Notes under the pieces: generated by a model
Database searches by the model: none
Told to the model about the DNA's origin: nothing
The model's input: only the letters and a program-made list of their open reading frames with translations
Shown here: positions 1 to 7,964 of the stretch, in pieces
How the letters are laid out: each line of letters begins with the position of its first letter
How positions within the stretch are numbered: the first letter of the stretch is position 1
Translations under genes and position numbers: made by a program
Source of the DNA: an uncultured Pelagibacteraceae bacterium
GTDB taxonomy: Bacteria; Pseudomonadota; Alphaproteobacteria; Pelagibacterales; Pelagibacteraceae
Assembly (NCBI GenBank): GCA_902588965.1
Contig: CACIRD010000001.1
Coordinates: 174,942-238,941 of the forward strand
Direction of reading: 5' to 3'
DNA length: 64,000 nt

Positions 1-326
1 GAAAACATTCTGCTGGTATCTCCATAGTAACCATCAACAATAGCCGTTACATCAATATTTAAAATGTCATTTTCCTCTAATTCTCTTTCAGATGGTATTC
101 CATGACAAATAACATAATTTAAAGATGTGCATAAAGATTTTTCGAAACCTCTATAATACAATGGAGCAGAGTAACCACCGTTATCTCTAATGAATTCATA
201 ACATAATTGATCAATCTTATTTGTAGATAAACCCGGCTTAATATATTCGGTGACCATATCCAGACAATTAGCTGCTAGTTTTCCTGCAACTTTCATTTTT
301 TCAAACTTTTCTGAATAATTATTCAT
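1..326 (-). CDS. map: methionine aminopeptidase, type I (5' part, cut by window edge)
   Basis: Removes the initiator methionine from new proteins in the cytoplasm. The minus-strand frame opens with ATG at 326 and stays open to the left edge, giving about 108 N-terminal residues. The HGIPS segment and the later NIDVTAIVDGYYGDTSR segment carry the metal-site pattern of type I enzymes (family knowledge). The start overlaps the last 8 bases of sfsA, which lies upstream on the same strand, so the two are probably co-transcribed and translationally coupled. Only the N-terminal part is visible, so the remaining metal ligands cannot be checked. Confidence 0.93.
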   Translation of the reverse strand, partial: MNNYSEKFEKMKVAGKLAANCLDMVTEYIKPGLSTNKIDQLCYEFIRDNGGYSAPLYYRGFEKSLCTSLNYVICHGIPSERELEENDILNIDVTAIVDGYYGDTSRMF

Positions 327-1005
327 CAATTATATTTATCTTTTTTTCAATTTTTATTTCTTTAGAATTTAAATGACATCTATATGCTAAAAATTTAACT
401 CCGGCTTTTTTAGCTTTTAAATATTTTTGATAATAGTCTTTATCAATATCTTTTGCTATTCTAAAATTATTTATACCTTGAATTTGCGTTAAAAATAAGA
501 CGTATGGCTCGTAATTTTTATCAATAGAATCTATCAATTTAGCTAAGTGCTTAGAACCTCTCGTTGTAACTGCATCAGGAAATTCTGCCAAATTTGGCTG
601 TCTAGTAAGAGTAACATTTTTTACTTCTAAAATTTTTTTATCACAAAGAAAATCAAATCTAGTATCTTTTGAGAATTTAAATTCAGCTTTAATATTTTTA
701 ATTAATTTAAACTCATTAATTAATTTATTTTTTAAACCATGTTCAACAATTCTATTTGCACGATGAGTATTTACTCCAACTAAGATTTGATTTACTTTTA
801 AAATTTCAAGTGTAAATTTTAGTTTCCTTTTTGGATCATTTGCCTTACTTATCCAGGCCTCATTGCCTTCTTTTAAAAGACCAAACATAGATCCCGTATT
901 AGGACAGTGCGCTGTTACTGTAGTATTATTTACTTTTATATCAGTAAAAAATCTCTTATATCGTTTGATTAGTTTGCCTTTAATTAAAGTATTGGTAAAT
1001 TTCAT
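319..1005 (-). CDS. sfsA: SfsA family protein (sugar fermentation stimulation protein homologue)
   Basis: The protein has 228 residues, the usual family length. The signature HCPNTGSM lies at residues 33-40. The segment D118...E127-V-K129 fits a PD-(D/E)XK nuclease-like active site, which the family is thought to carry; the biological role is poorly known, and the name comes from an E. coli maltose phenotype. It is followed by map with an 8-base overlap. Its start codon is only 22 bases from the divergent start at 1028, so its promoter must share or overlap that of the neighbour. No truncation is visible. Confidence 0.88.
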   Translation of the reverse strand: MKFTNTLIKGKLIKRYKRFFTDIKVNNTTVTAHCPNTGSMFGLLKEGNEAWISKANDPKRKLKFTLEILKVNQILVGVNTHRANRIVEHGLKNKLINEFKLIKNIKAEFKFSKDTRFDFLCDKKILEVKNVTLTRQPNLAEFPDAVTTRGSKHLAKLIDSIDKNYEPYVLFLTQIQGINNFRIAKDIDKDYYQKYLKAKKAGVKFLAYRCHLNSKEIKIEKKINIIDE

Positions 1006-1027
1006 TTTAAATTATTTATATTAAGAA

Positions 1028-1780
1028 ATGACAAATAAAAAAGAAATAAATGCTGGCATTATCGTCATTGGCAATGAAATTCTATCAGGAAGAACACAAG
1101 ATACTAATACAAGTACAATATCTGAATGGTTAAATACTATTGGTATTAAAGTAATGGAATCAAGAGCTATTCCAGATATAGAAAAATATATAATCGATAC
1201 AGTTAATGAATTGAGAAATAAATATAATTATGTATTTACAACTGGAGGAATTGGTCCAACGCATGATGATATAACTGCCAAATCAATTTCTAGAGCGATG
1301 GGTTTGATCTATGGGCCGCATAAAGAGGCGATGTCAATTTTAGAAAAATATTACAAATCAGGAGAATTTAATGAAGGTAGACAAAAGATGGCTTGGATGC
1401 CTACAAAAGCAAATTTAATTCTAAATCCAACAAGCGGTGCACCAGGTTTTAACGTAGAAAATGTTTTTTGTCTGCCTGGCGTACCATCAATTTTAAAAGC
1501 AATGTTGGGAGGTATTAATAATAAATTAATAGGCGGAGATCCTATATTAAGTTTATCTATCAAACTAAGAACAGTAGAAAGCGAAATTGCACAATCTTTG
1601 CAAATTATTCAAGATTCAAATCAAAAAGTAGATATTGGAAGTTATCCATTTTTTAAAGCTGGAAAATTAGGTGTTTCTCTTGTTTTAAGGAGCGTAAACC
1701 AATCAGATATTAATAACTGTGCAATACAAATAAAAGATATGATTAAAGAAAAAAAAATTGAAATTTTAGAGGAAATTTAA
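1028..1780 (+). CDS. molybdopterin-binding (MoCF) domain protein, CinA N-terminal-like
   Basis: A 250-residue protein. IGNEILSGRTQDTN (about 14-27) and TTGGIGPTHDD (71-81) are the two hallmark segments of the MoCF_biosynth fold found in MoaB/MogA and in the N-terminal half of CinA. It lacks the C-terminal nicotinamide-nucleotide amidase domain of full CinA, as is common for this alphaproteobacterial subfamily. The exact substrate is unknown; nucleotide or pterin binding is inferred. The ATG at 1028 is the first in frame, and the upstream spacer to sfsA is 22 bp. The quinoprotein gene follows 20 bp downstream on the same strand. Confidence 0.85.
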   Translation: MTNKKEINAGIIVIGNEILSGRTQDTNTSTISEWLNTIGIKVMESRAIPDIEKYIIDTVNELRNKYNYVFTTGGIGPTHDDITAKSISRAMGLIYGPHKEAMSILEKYYKSGEFNEGRQKMAWMPTKANLILNPTSGAPGFNVENVFCLPGVPSILKAMLGGINNKLIGGDPILSLSIKLRTVESEIAQSLQIIQDSNQKVDIGSYPFFKAGKLGVSLVLRSVNQSDINNCAIQIKDMIKEKKIEILEEI

Positions 1781-1800
1781 ACTTTTTTAAGTTTTTTAAT

Positions 1801-4140
1801 ATGTCAATCTTAAAGAAAAAAATTAAAGTTATAGTTTTATTCCCAATATTAACAGGAATAATTTTTTTTTATTTTTTTGTAGATAACAATTGTTTAAATT
1901 TATTTAAATTAGCAAAATCTTACCATGATTTAAATTTTGCCAACATAAAAGTTTGCAAACTATCTAAGCCAAAAGAAATTGTTAATCAAAAACTACCATT
2001 TTTATATAGTTTTTTTTCAGATCTTAATCGTCACTATTTTAGTAATTATAGTCGAGATATACTAAATATAAATCAAATTGAAAATTATAATCAAAAAGAA
2101 AAAGAATTATTTTACAATGTTATTGATTTAAAGCAAAAAGGTATAAAAGGACTCGTCAATACTGGAGAAGAATTAATTAGTAATAAAACTCCAACTAATA
2201 AATATTATTACGAATATTCAAGACAAAATAAAGATTTTTCAAATACAAAATTTTATAAAGAGGTAACTTTAAAAAAAATAAGCAAAACAAATAATCCTAA
2301 ATTAGCATGGAAGCATGTTTCAATGAATCCTAACTCAAATAAAAAATGGCAACAAACAATAGAAATATCTCCAGTTTATTTTAATGGGAAAATTTTTTAT
2401 ATTTCTGCAGATTTTAAATTAATTGCCATCGACATTACAAATGGAAAAGTTTTATGGCAAAAAGAATTATTACATTCTCCAAGTAGACGAGGATTTATCA
2501 TTGAAAGAGACAAACAAAATAACGAAAATATATATATTGGTATCGAGTCTAATATATATAAAATTAATGCTCAAAATGGCGACCTGATAAGAACTTTTGG
2601 CAAAAATGGTAGTATAGTAAATGCTAAAACAAGATTTTCACCTGTTATATTTGAAAATAATCTAATTATCGTTACACCATATAACGTTAACGCATATGAC
2701 AAAGATACAGGAGAAAAAAAATATTCAATACCTTTTTTTAAAAACAAAAATTTTTTCGGAGGACTTCCTTGGGGAGGGATGGCTTTAGATGAGGAACGTG
2801 GGACAGTGTATTTTACAACTGGCAATCCAAGACCAAAAGTATATGGGGTAAATAGACCAGGCATTAATGAGGCTAGCAATAGTTTAATAGCTGTTAATTT
2901 ATTAGAAAAAAAAGTTAAGTGGATTTTTCAAGAAACTTTCCATGATTTATGGAATTTAGATGTTGCATTTCCTCCAATAATTACAACTCTAGAAGTTAAA
3001 AAAAAAGAATTTGATGTGGTCATTGTTCTTACTAAAGTTGGAAACTTTATAATGCTTGAAAGAACATCTGGAAAACCAATATTTGATATTAATTTAACTA
3101 AAGTTCCAAAATCAAAAATTTCTAGTGAAATTACTTCTCCATATCAAATTAAAATCAACAGGCCTGAACCGATAACAAAGTTTGAATGGAGTTTATCTGA
3201 CATGAATAAGCTTGATAAAAAAATAACTAATCAAATCATAAAAAATCTTGATGATTATGATTACGGTTATTTTAAACCACCATTACCAAATAAATCTTTT
3301 ATTTTTTTAGCAGAGGGTCCTATTTGGGAGGGTGCAACAATTAACCCAGAAAAAAATAAACTTTTTTCAACTGTTAATCACACACCTACAATGATGAAGG
3401 TGTATCTTAAATCTCTGTGGCCTCATAGCAAGGTACCAAAAAAATTTAAAAAAGAAGCAAATATTTACAAATCTAAATGTTCAAGCTGCCATGGATCAAA
3501 TAGAAATGGCAAGTATGAAGCGGGAACGAAGCCTGAAAATATTCAAATCCAAACAGAATTTATTCCAAGCCTTGTTGGCTATACTTTATTTGATGAATTG
3601 AAAAACAAACTAAATGATTACGAAAATTTTAAAAAAAAACATAAATCAAGTTTATTATCTAGCGAAGATTATTCTAAGTTGAATGCTATGTTTGAAACAT
3701 GGGATAAAGATTTATTAAAAAATAAAAAAATAGCAGTTACAGAACTGTCTACAAGTTTTGTTGATGAAAAAAAAAATTTTATATCCAATTATCCACAAGG
3801 TGAAATAGTAGCTTACGATTTGTCAAGTGGAAAAATAGATTGGAGAATACCTTTTGGTTACGAGGAAAATAAAATTATGGGTACATTTAACAAGGGTGGT
3901 CTAAGCTTATCTAATGATGGTACATTGTTTGCTACTGGCACACCTGATAAAAAAATATTTGCCTATAATAGTGATAATGGAGAAGAGATTTGGTCTTATG
4001 ATATGGATGTTGCGGGAACTGCACCACCAATTATTTATGAGTATAATAATAAAAAATATTTATCAGTGATTGCTACAGGAGGTTATCATTTTAAATTTCC
4101 CGACAGAGGATCAATATTATACACTTTTAAATTAAATTAA
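1801..4140 (+). CDS. membrane-anchored PQQ-type quinoprotein dehydrogenase with an inserted c-type heme site
   Basis: A 779-residue protein. Residues about 9-27 form one hydrophobic anchor, so the bulk should sit in the periplasm. PQQ-propeller repeats are visible, for example AIDITNGKVLWQKELL, AVNLLEKKVKWIFQE, AYDLSSGKIDWRIPFG and AYNSDNGEEIWSYDM, each with the motif ending in a conserved Trp. A CSSCH heme c motif lies at 560-564, between earlier blades and the last two, so the heme domain is an insertion, not a C-terminal fusion. Family knowledge suggests oxidation of an alcohol or sugar with electrons passed to heme and then the respiratory chain. The substrate cannot be read from sequence. 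Confidence 0.82.
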   Translation: MSILKKKIKVIVLFPILTGIIFFYFFVDNNCLNLFKLAKSYHDLNFANIKVCKLSKPKEIVNQKLPFLYSFFSDLNRHYFSNYSRDILNINQIENYNQKEKELFYNVIDLKQKGIKGLVNTGEELISNKTPTNKYYYEYSRQNKDFSNTKFYKEVTLKKISKTNNPKLAWKHVSMNPNSNKKWQQTIEISPVYFNGKIFYISADFKLIAIDITNGKVLWQKELLHSPSRRGFIIERDKQNNENIYIGIESNIYKINAQNGDLIRTFGKNGSIVNAKTRFSPVIFENNLIIVTPYNVNAYDKDTGEKKYSIPFFKNKNFFGGLPWGGMALDEERGTVYFTTGNPRPKVYGVNRPGINEASNSLIAVNLLEKKVKWIFQETFHDLWNLDVAFPPIITTLEVKKKEFDVVIVLTKVGNFIMLERTSGKPIFDINLTKVPKSKISSEITSPYQIKINRPEPITKFEWSLSDMNKLDKKITNQIIKNLDDYDYGYFKPPLPNKSFIFLAEGPIWEGATINPEKNKLFSTVNHTPTMMKVYLKSLWPHSKVPKKFKKEANIYKSKCSSCHGSNRNGKYEAGTKPENIQIQTEFIPSLVGYTLFDELKNKLNDYENFKKKHKSSLLSSEDYSKLNAMFETWDKDLLKNKKIAVTELSTSFVDEKKNFISNYPQGEIVAYDLSSGKIDWRIPFGYEENKIMGTFNKGGLSLSNDGTLFATGTPDKKIFAYNSDNGEEIWSYDMDVAGTAPPIIYEYNNKKYLSVIATGGYHFKFPDRGSILYTFKLN

Positions 4141-4146
4141 TTAATT

Positions 4147-4590
4147 ATGTTGTATTTTGCTTATGGCAGTAACCTAAATCATTTTCAGATGAAAAAAAGA
4201 TGTAGGGGATCTAAATATATCAAAAATTATACATTAAACAGATATAAATTATGTTTTAGTCATAAAACAAATACCTCAATTTATGGTCATGCAAATATTA
4301 TTAAAAATAACAAATCAAAGGTAGAAGGCGCCCTTTGGAAAATTTCTACAAATGATGAAAAAGAATTAGATTGGTATGAAGGTGTCGATTATAACTATTA
4401 TCAAAAAGAATATTTTAAATTAAAAGGACAAAAAGTTCTATTTTATATTCAAAATAAATATTATTTTAAAAAACCAAATTCTAGTTATTTACATACAATT
4501 ATCAAAGGATATAAAGACTGTTTTTTAGATTTAAAAAAATTAAAAAAAATAATTTCTTTCTATAATATAAATTATAAAATAAATTGGTAG
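4147..4590 (+). CDS. gamma-glutamylcyclotransferase-like (GGCT/AIG2 fold) protein
   Basis: The N-terminus reads LYFAYGSNL (residues 2-10), the substrate-binding loop of the GGCT fold. GALWKIS and LDWYEGVDYNYY further on match the family core. The length of 147 residues fits a single-domain member. These enzymes form 5-oxoproline from gamma-glutamyl compounds, but many bacterial members have no assigned substrate. It follows the quinoprotein gene by 6 bp, so it is probably co-transcribed. Its last codons and TAG stop fall inside a 14-bp exact copy of the tRNA-Leu D-arm (see the repeat entry). Confidence 0.82.
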   Translation: MLYFAYGSNLNHFQMKKRCRGSKYIKNYTLNRYKLCFSHKTNTSIYGHANIIKNNKSKVEGALWKISTNDEKELDWYEGVDYNYYQKEYFKLKGQKVLFYIQNKYYFKKPNSSYLHTIIKGYKDCFLDLKKLKKIISFYNINYKINW

Positions 4591-4594
4591 ACAC
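4581..4594 (+). repeat. 14-bp exact copy of tRNA-Leu D-arm sequence at the end of the GGCT-like gene
   Basis: AAATTGGTAGACAC occurs at 4581-4594 and again at 4646-4659 inside the D-arm of tRNA-Leu, 65 bp downstream in the same orientation. The first copy holds the TAG stop of the preceding gene. The match is seen directly. Its origin, by local duplication or gene conversion, is inference. Confidence 0.8.
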
Positions 4595-4633
4595 TTAAAA
4601 AAACTTAGAATAAACAATATGAAAATAACTCAT

Positions 4634-4719
4634 GCCCTCGTGGTGAAATTGGTAGACACAAAGGACTTAAAATCCTTGCCCTTTTGGGAGTGCCAGTTCG
4701 AGTCTGGCCGAGGGCACCA
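4634..4719 (+). tRNA. tRNA-Leu(UAA)
   Basis: An 86-base class II tRNA. The acceptor arm GCCCTCG pairs with CGAGGGC, followed by discriminator A and an encoded CCA. The anticodon loop CTTAAAA gives UAA. The variable arm is long, as in tRNA-Leu, and the T-loop TTCGAGT is canonical. It lies between the GGCT-like gene and nadK, which starts 6 bases after the CCA. Confidence 0.97.
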
Positions 4720-4725
4720 CTAAAA

Positions 4726-5505
4726 ATGAAAAATAAATATTTTGTTATTTCTGATAAAAACAAAAATTCTTTAAAAATAAAAAATTTATTAAATAAAAAT
4801 ATAAAACCAACTAATCTTCTAAAATGTTCTAGAATAATAGTAGTAGGTGGTGATGGTTTTATGCTTCATACTTTAAAGAAATTATTTAAGTATAAAAAAC
4901 CTTTTTATGGAATAAATTCTGGTAACTATGGTTTTTTAATGAATAAATTCTCAAAAAAAAATTTAATCAAAAATTTAGAAAAGGCAAAACAAGTCCAAAT
5001 TCATCCACTAGAAATGATTGTTAAAACAAAAAATAATAATAACAAAAAGTCAATTGCAATAAATGAAGTTTCTATTTTAAGACAAAGTAGACAAGCAGCT
5101 AATTTAAAAATCTTTAATAAAAAAAATGTTATAATTAAAAAACTAACCTCTGATGGAGTCCTTGTCTCGACTCCAGCAGGAAGTACTGCTTATAACCTTT
5201 CTGTTCATGGACCTATTTTAAACTTAAATTCAAAAAAACTAGCAATAACTCCCATTAGTCCATTTAGACCAAGAAGATGGAAAGGATCTATTGTCGGAGA
5301 AAAATCTCTTATAAAAATTTATAATCTTAATGTTAAAAAAAGACCAATTAGTGCTGTGGCAGACAATATAGAGGTAAGAAATGCAAAATTTATACAAATA
5401 AAAATAAATAAAAAATTAAAGTTTAATTTACTTTATGATAAAAAAAATACTTTGCATAAAAAAATAAAAATTGAACAAATTAGAAAAGAAACTTTTAGCA
5501 AATAG
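4726..5505 (+). CDS. nadK: NAD kinase
   Basis: Phosphorylates NAD to NADP in the cytoplasm. The ATG at 4726 gives 259 residues, the usual bacterial length. An upstream in-frame ATG at 4684 lies inside tRNA-Leu and is rejected. The GGDG nucleotide motif is at 41-44, followed by YGINSGNYGFLMN. INEVSILRQS and the glycine-rich TPAGSTAYNLSVHGPIL match the NAD-binding and catalytic core. It sits between two tRNA genes, and its stop is 3 bases from the tRNA-Val start. Confidence 0.95.
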   Translation: MKNKYFVISDKNKNSLKIKNLLNKNIKPTNLLKCSRIIVVGGDGFMLHTLKKLFKYKKPFYGINSGNYGFLMNKFSKKNLIKNLEKAKQVQIHPLEMIVKTKNNNNKKSIAINEVSILRQSRQAANLKIFNKKNVIIKKLTSDGVLVSTPAGSTAYNLSVHGPILNLNSKKLAITPISPFRPRRWKGSIVGEKSLIKIYNLNVKKRPISAVADNIEVRNAKFIQIKINKKLKFNLLYDKKNTLHKKIKIEQIRKETFSK

Positions 5506-5508
5506 TTT

Positions 5509-5583
5509 GGGACTGTAGCTCAATAGTAGAGTACCTCGTTGACATCGAGGGGGTAGTAGGAGCGTAACCTACCAGTCCCACCA
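5509..5583 (+). tRNA. tRNA-Val(GAC) with a non-canonical elbow
   Basis: 75 bases. The acceptor GGGACTG pairs with CAGTCCC, with A and an encoded CCA after it. The anticodon arm CCTCG-TTGACAT-CGAGG gives GAC. The T-stem GTAGG/CCTAC pairs perfectly, but the T-loop is AGCGTAA instead of TTCRANN. The D-loop is AATAGTA and lacks the usual GG pair. Both halves of the normal D-loop/T-loop contact are therefore altered. It starts 3 bases after the nadK stop. It may be a working but divergent tRNA or a decaying one; the intact stems favour the former. Confidence 0.85.
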
Positions 5584-5632
5584 AGAGTATAATTGTATTA
5601 TTAAATATTTAAATTGTTAGCAAAGAGGTATT

Positions 5633-5680
5633 ATGTTAATTGATTTATTTAAAGCAATGCAAACTATAAATAAAAAGTGA
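5633..5680 (+). CDS. candidate 15-codon leader peptide coupled to the methyltransferase gene
   Basis: ATG at 5633 is preceded by AAAGAGG at a good ribosome-binding distance. It runs 15 codons (MLIDLFKAMQTINKK) and stops with TGA at 5678-5680, which overlaps the GTG start of the next gene as GTGA. The GTG itself has no better ribosome-binding site of its own, so reinitiation after the short frame could drive it. It could also be the remnant of a longer deleted gene. No homology is recognised. Confidence 0.45.
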   Translation: MLIDLFKAMQTINKK

Positions 5681-6891
5681 AATACATAATTACAAAAAAG
5701 TGCCAAGTTTGTGGTAGTAAAAAATTAAAAAAATTTCTTAATTTAGGAAAACAACCTTTATGTGATGATTTGTTAAAAAAAAAAAATAATAATATTTTAT
5801 ATAACTTAGAAATTTTAACTTGCGATAGATGTTTAACTGCTTTTCAAAAATATAATGTAAATGAAAAAATTCTTTTCCCCAAAAACTATCATTATAGAGC
5901 TGCAAACACTTTAGATGTAATATTAGGAATGAAATCACTCGTTAAGGATTTAGAAAAAAAATTTGGATCTTTAAGAGACAAGAAGGTCTTGGATATAGGA
6001 TGTAATGATGGATCATTATTAGACATTTTCAAAAAAAGAGGTGCCAGAACCTTTGGTGTTGAGCCTACAGGAGCATATTTCGAAGCAAAAAAAAAAGGGC
6101 ACAATGTACTTAATAAGTATTTTGATACGAACATAAGTAAAAGATTTAAAAAAACAAAATTTGACGTTATAACTTTCACAAATGTATTTGCTCACATACA
6201 TAATTTTAAGGAATTAATTAAATCTCTTTCAAAAGTAATATCAACCGAAACAATATTGGTCATTGAAAATCATTATTTAGGAGAAGTTCTTAGAAAGTAT
6301 CAATTTGATACTTTTTATCACGAACATCCAAGAACATATAGCTTTACATCATTTTATTATATTTCTAAAAGTCTTGGACTAAACATATCTAAAGTTTCTT
6401 TCGTAAAAAGATATAACGGAAATATTAGAGTGATGATGTCAAACTTAAAAAAAGAAAATAAAACAAAAATTAATAAAATTTTAAATAAAGAGAAGAAATA
6501 TAAAAACAAATTTAAACTTTTTCAAAAAAAAATAAATTTGTGGAAAACCAAAAAGAAAAAATATCTTAAAGAAATTAATCAAATATATGGCCCAATACCA
6601 GCCAAAGCATTTCCAGGAAGAGCTTCAATAATTTTGAATTTTTTATCACTAGACAAAAATACTATTTCTTCAACCTATGAAAAAAACAACTCACTTAAAA
6701 ATCATTATTTTGTTCCCGGAACAGATATTAAAATACTACCAGAAAAAAAACTAAAAAAAGTTTTAAAAAAAAAACAAATAATACTAAACCTCGCATGGCA
6801 CATTTCTGGGGAAATCAAAAAATATTTAAAACAGAAATTTAATTTTAAAGGTAGAATTATTGATATAATGTCACCTATAGAATTTAAATGA
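5677..6891 (+). CDS. SAM-dependent C-methyltransferase of the sugar/antibiotic type
   Basis: 404 residues with the three-part layout of NDP-hexose C-methyltransferases. There is an N-terminal zinc site (C9xxC12 and C49xxC52), a Rossmann SAM domain with VLDIGCNDGS at 104-113, and a C-terminal domain containing AKAFPGRASIIL and the LAWHISGEI segment. The FYHEHPRTYSF segment is typical of this family. The start codon is GTG. The product probably methylates a nucleotide sugar for surface polysaccharide, which is inference from family and from the neighbouring oxidoreductase. The next gene starts in the ATGA overlap. Very lysine-rich, like its neighbour. Confidence 0.8.
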   Translation: MKYIITKKCQVCGSKKLKKFLNLGKQPLCDDLLKKKNNNILYNLEILTCDRCLTAFQKYNVNEKILFPKNYHYRAANTLDVILGMKSLVKDLEKKFGSLRDKKVLDIGCNDGSLLDIFKKRGARTFGVEPTGAYFEAKKKGHNVLNKYFDTNISKRFKKTKFDVITFTNVFAHIHNFKELIKSLSKVISTETILVIENHYLGEVLRKYQFDTFYHEHPRTYSFTSFYYISKSLGLNISKVSFVKRYNGNIRVMMSNLKKENKTKINKILNKEKKYKNKFKLFQKKINLWKTKKKKYLKEINQIYGPIPAKAFPGRASIILNFLSLDKNTISSTYEKNNSLKNHYFVPGTDIKILPEKKLKKVLKKKQIILNLAWHISGEIKKYLKQKFNFKGRIIDIMSPIEFK

Positions 6892-7763
6892 AAATACTAA
6901 TTTTTGGATCAGGTTTTGGTTTATACGGATATTTGCCTGCTATCTACAAAATTTCAAAACAAATATATCTAAATTTAAAGTATAAAAATTTTTTCTATTC
7001 AAGAGATGATCTTAAGCCATTTAGAAGAAAAATTACTTGGTACAAGGATTTAGATAAAATTTTTAAAATTGTTGATGTTTTAATAATCGCAAGAAGACCT
7101 TCAGATCAACACAATCTATTAAAAAAAAAATTAGTATATAAAAATAAAATCAAACATTTGTTTCTTGAAAAGCCACTTTCCAATACACCAAAAAGAAGTT
7201 TGTTATTAGAAAATATAATTAAGAAATATAAAAAATCATACAGCGTTTTTTATATTTTTAAATTTTTACCCTGGTATAAAAAAATCAAAAAAATCTCCAA
7301 AAAAAAAAATAAAAAAATATCCATTAATTGGTTAATATCGAACCGTAAAAGTAATAGTTGGAAGTTTGCAAAGACTAAGGGTGGAGGTGTAATTCGGTTT
7401 TACGGTATACATTTTATTAAAATGTGTTTTGACTTAAATTTTAATAAAATACTTTATAATAAATTCAACAAAAAACTTTCAATCTGGAATTTTAAAATAG
7501 TGGATAAAAATAATAACTTGATCACTTTTAAAATTAATTCATTTTCTAAAAAAAACTTATTCCAAATAAAACTAGAAAATAGGACAATTTTTAAACATGT
7601 TAATCCTTTTAATAAAAAAATTATTCCAAATATAGTAGACCCTAGAGTCAAGTATATTAAAAAATATATTTTAATGAATTTAAAAAAAAAATCTAATAAT
7701 CAAAATAATAATAATTTTTTTAAACTTTGGGAAAAATGTGAAAGAATTAGAAAAAAAATATAA
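6888..7763 (+). CDS. Gfo/Idh/MocA-like NAD(P)-dependent oxidoreductase
   Basis: 291 residues. The N-terminal Rossmann start is ILIFGSGFGLYGYLPAI (GxG at 7-9). LFLEKPLS at about 93-100 carries the EKP motif of the Gfo/Idh/MocA family. GGGVIRFYGIHFIKM matches the downstream catalytic region (G-x-D/H-x-x-D/H type). It is shorter than the usual 330-380 residues, so the C-terminal sheet domain is reduced. It starts within the stop of the methyltransferase gene (ATGA), so the two form a coupled pair likely to act on the same sugar. The substrate is unknown. Confidence 0.7.
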   Translation: MKILIFGSGFGLYGYLPAIYKISKQIYLNLKYKNFFYSRDDLKPFRRKITWYKDLDKIFKIVDVLIIARRPSDQHNLLKKKLVYKNKIKHLFLEKPLSNTPKRSLLLENIIKKYKKSYSVFYIFKFLPWYKKIKKISKKKNKKISINWLISNRKSNSWKFAKTKGGGVIRFYGIHFIKMCFDLNFNKILYNKFNKKLSIWNFKIVDKNNNLITFKINSFSKKNLFQIKLENRTIFKHVNPFNKKIIPNIVDPRVKYIKKYILMNLKKKSNNQNNNNFFKLWEKCERIRKKI

Positions 7764-7795
7764 TTTATATAAAAATAGTTGATTTTATTGAGTGA

Positions 7796-7871
7796 TGGTG
7801 CCCCCGCACGGACTCGAACCGCGGACCTATTGATTACAAATCAATTGCTCTACCAGCTGAGCTACAAGGGC
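7796..7871 (-). tRNA. tRNA-Thr(UGU)
   Basis: 76 bases on the minus strand. The acceptor GCCCTTG pairs with CGGGGGC (two G-U pairs), with discriminator A and an encoded CCA. The anticodon stem ATTGA/TCAAT encloses TTTGTAA, giving UGU. The D-loop AGCTGGTA and T-loop TTCGAGT are canonical. The 5' end faces the accessory segment on the right, and the 3' end faces the oxidoreductase. Confidence 0.97.
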
Positions 7872-7964
7872 ACTTAGTTTTTAAGCTTTTATAACAAAAA
7901 AAATTATTAATCCAATTTATAATTTGTAAATAATCCAGTGTTTTTTAAACTCTTGACCCTAAAT

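Noticed and set aside
4684..4725. Upstream ATG extension of NAD kinase
   Set aside because: The extension is tRNA-Leu sequence; the ATG at 4726 gives normal family length.
7796..7871. tRNA-Thr as a classical integration site for the cassette on its right
   Set aside because: Integrases usually use tRNA 3' ends, but the 3' end faces left, away from the cassette, and no integrase or repeated 3' tRNA segment was found.
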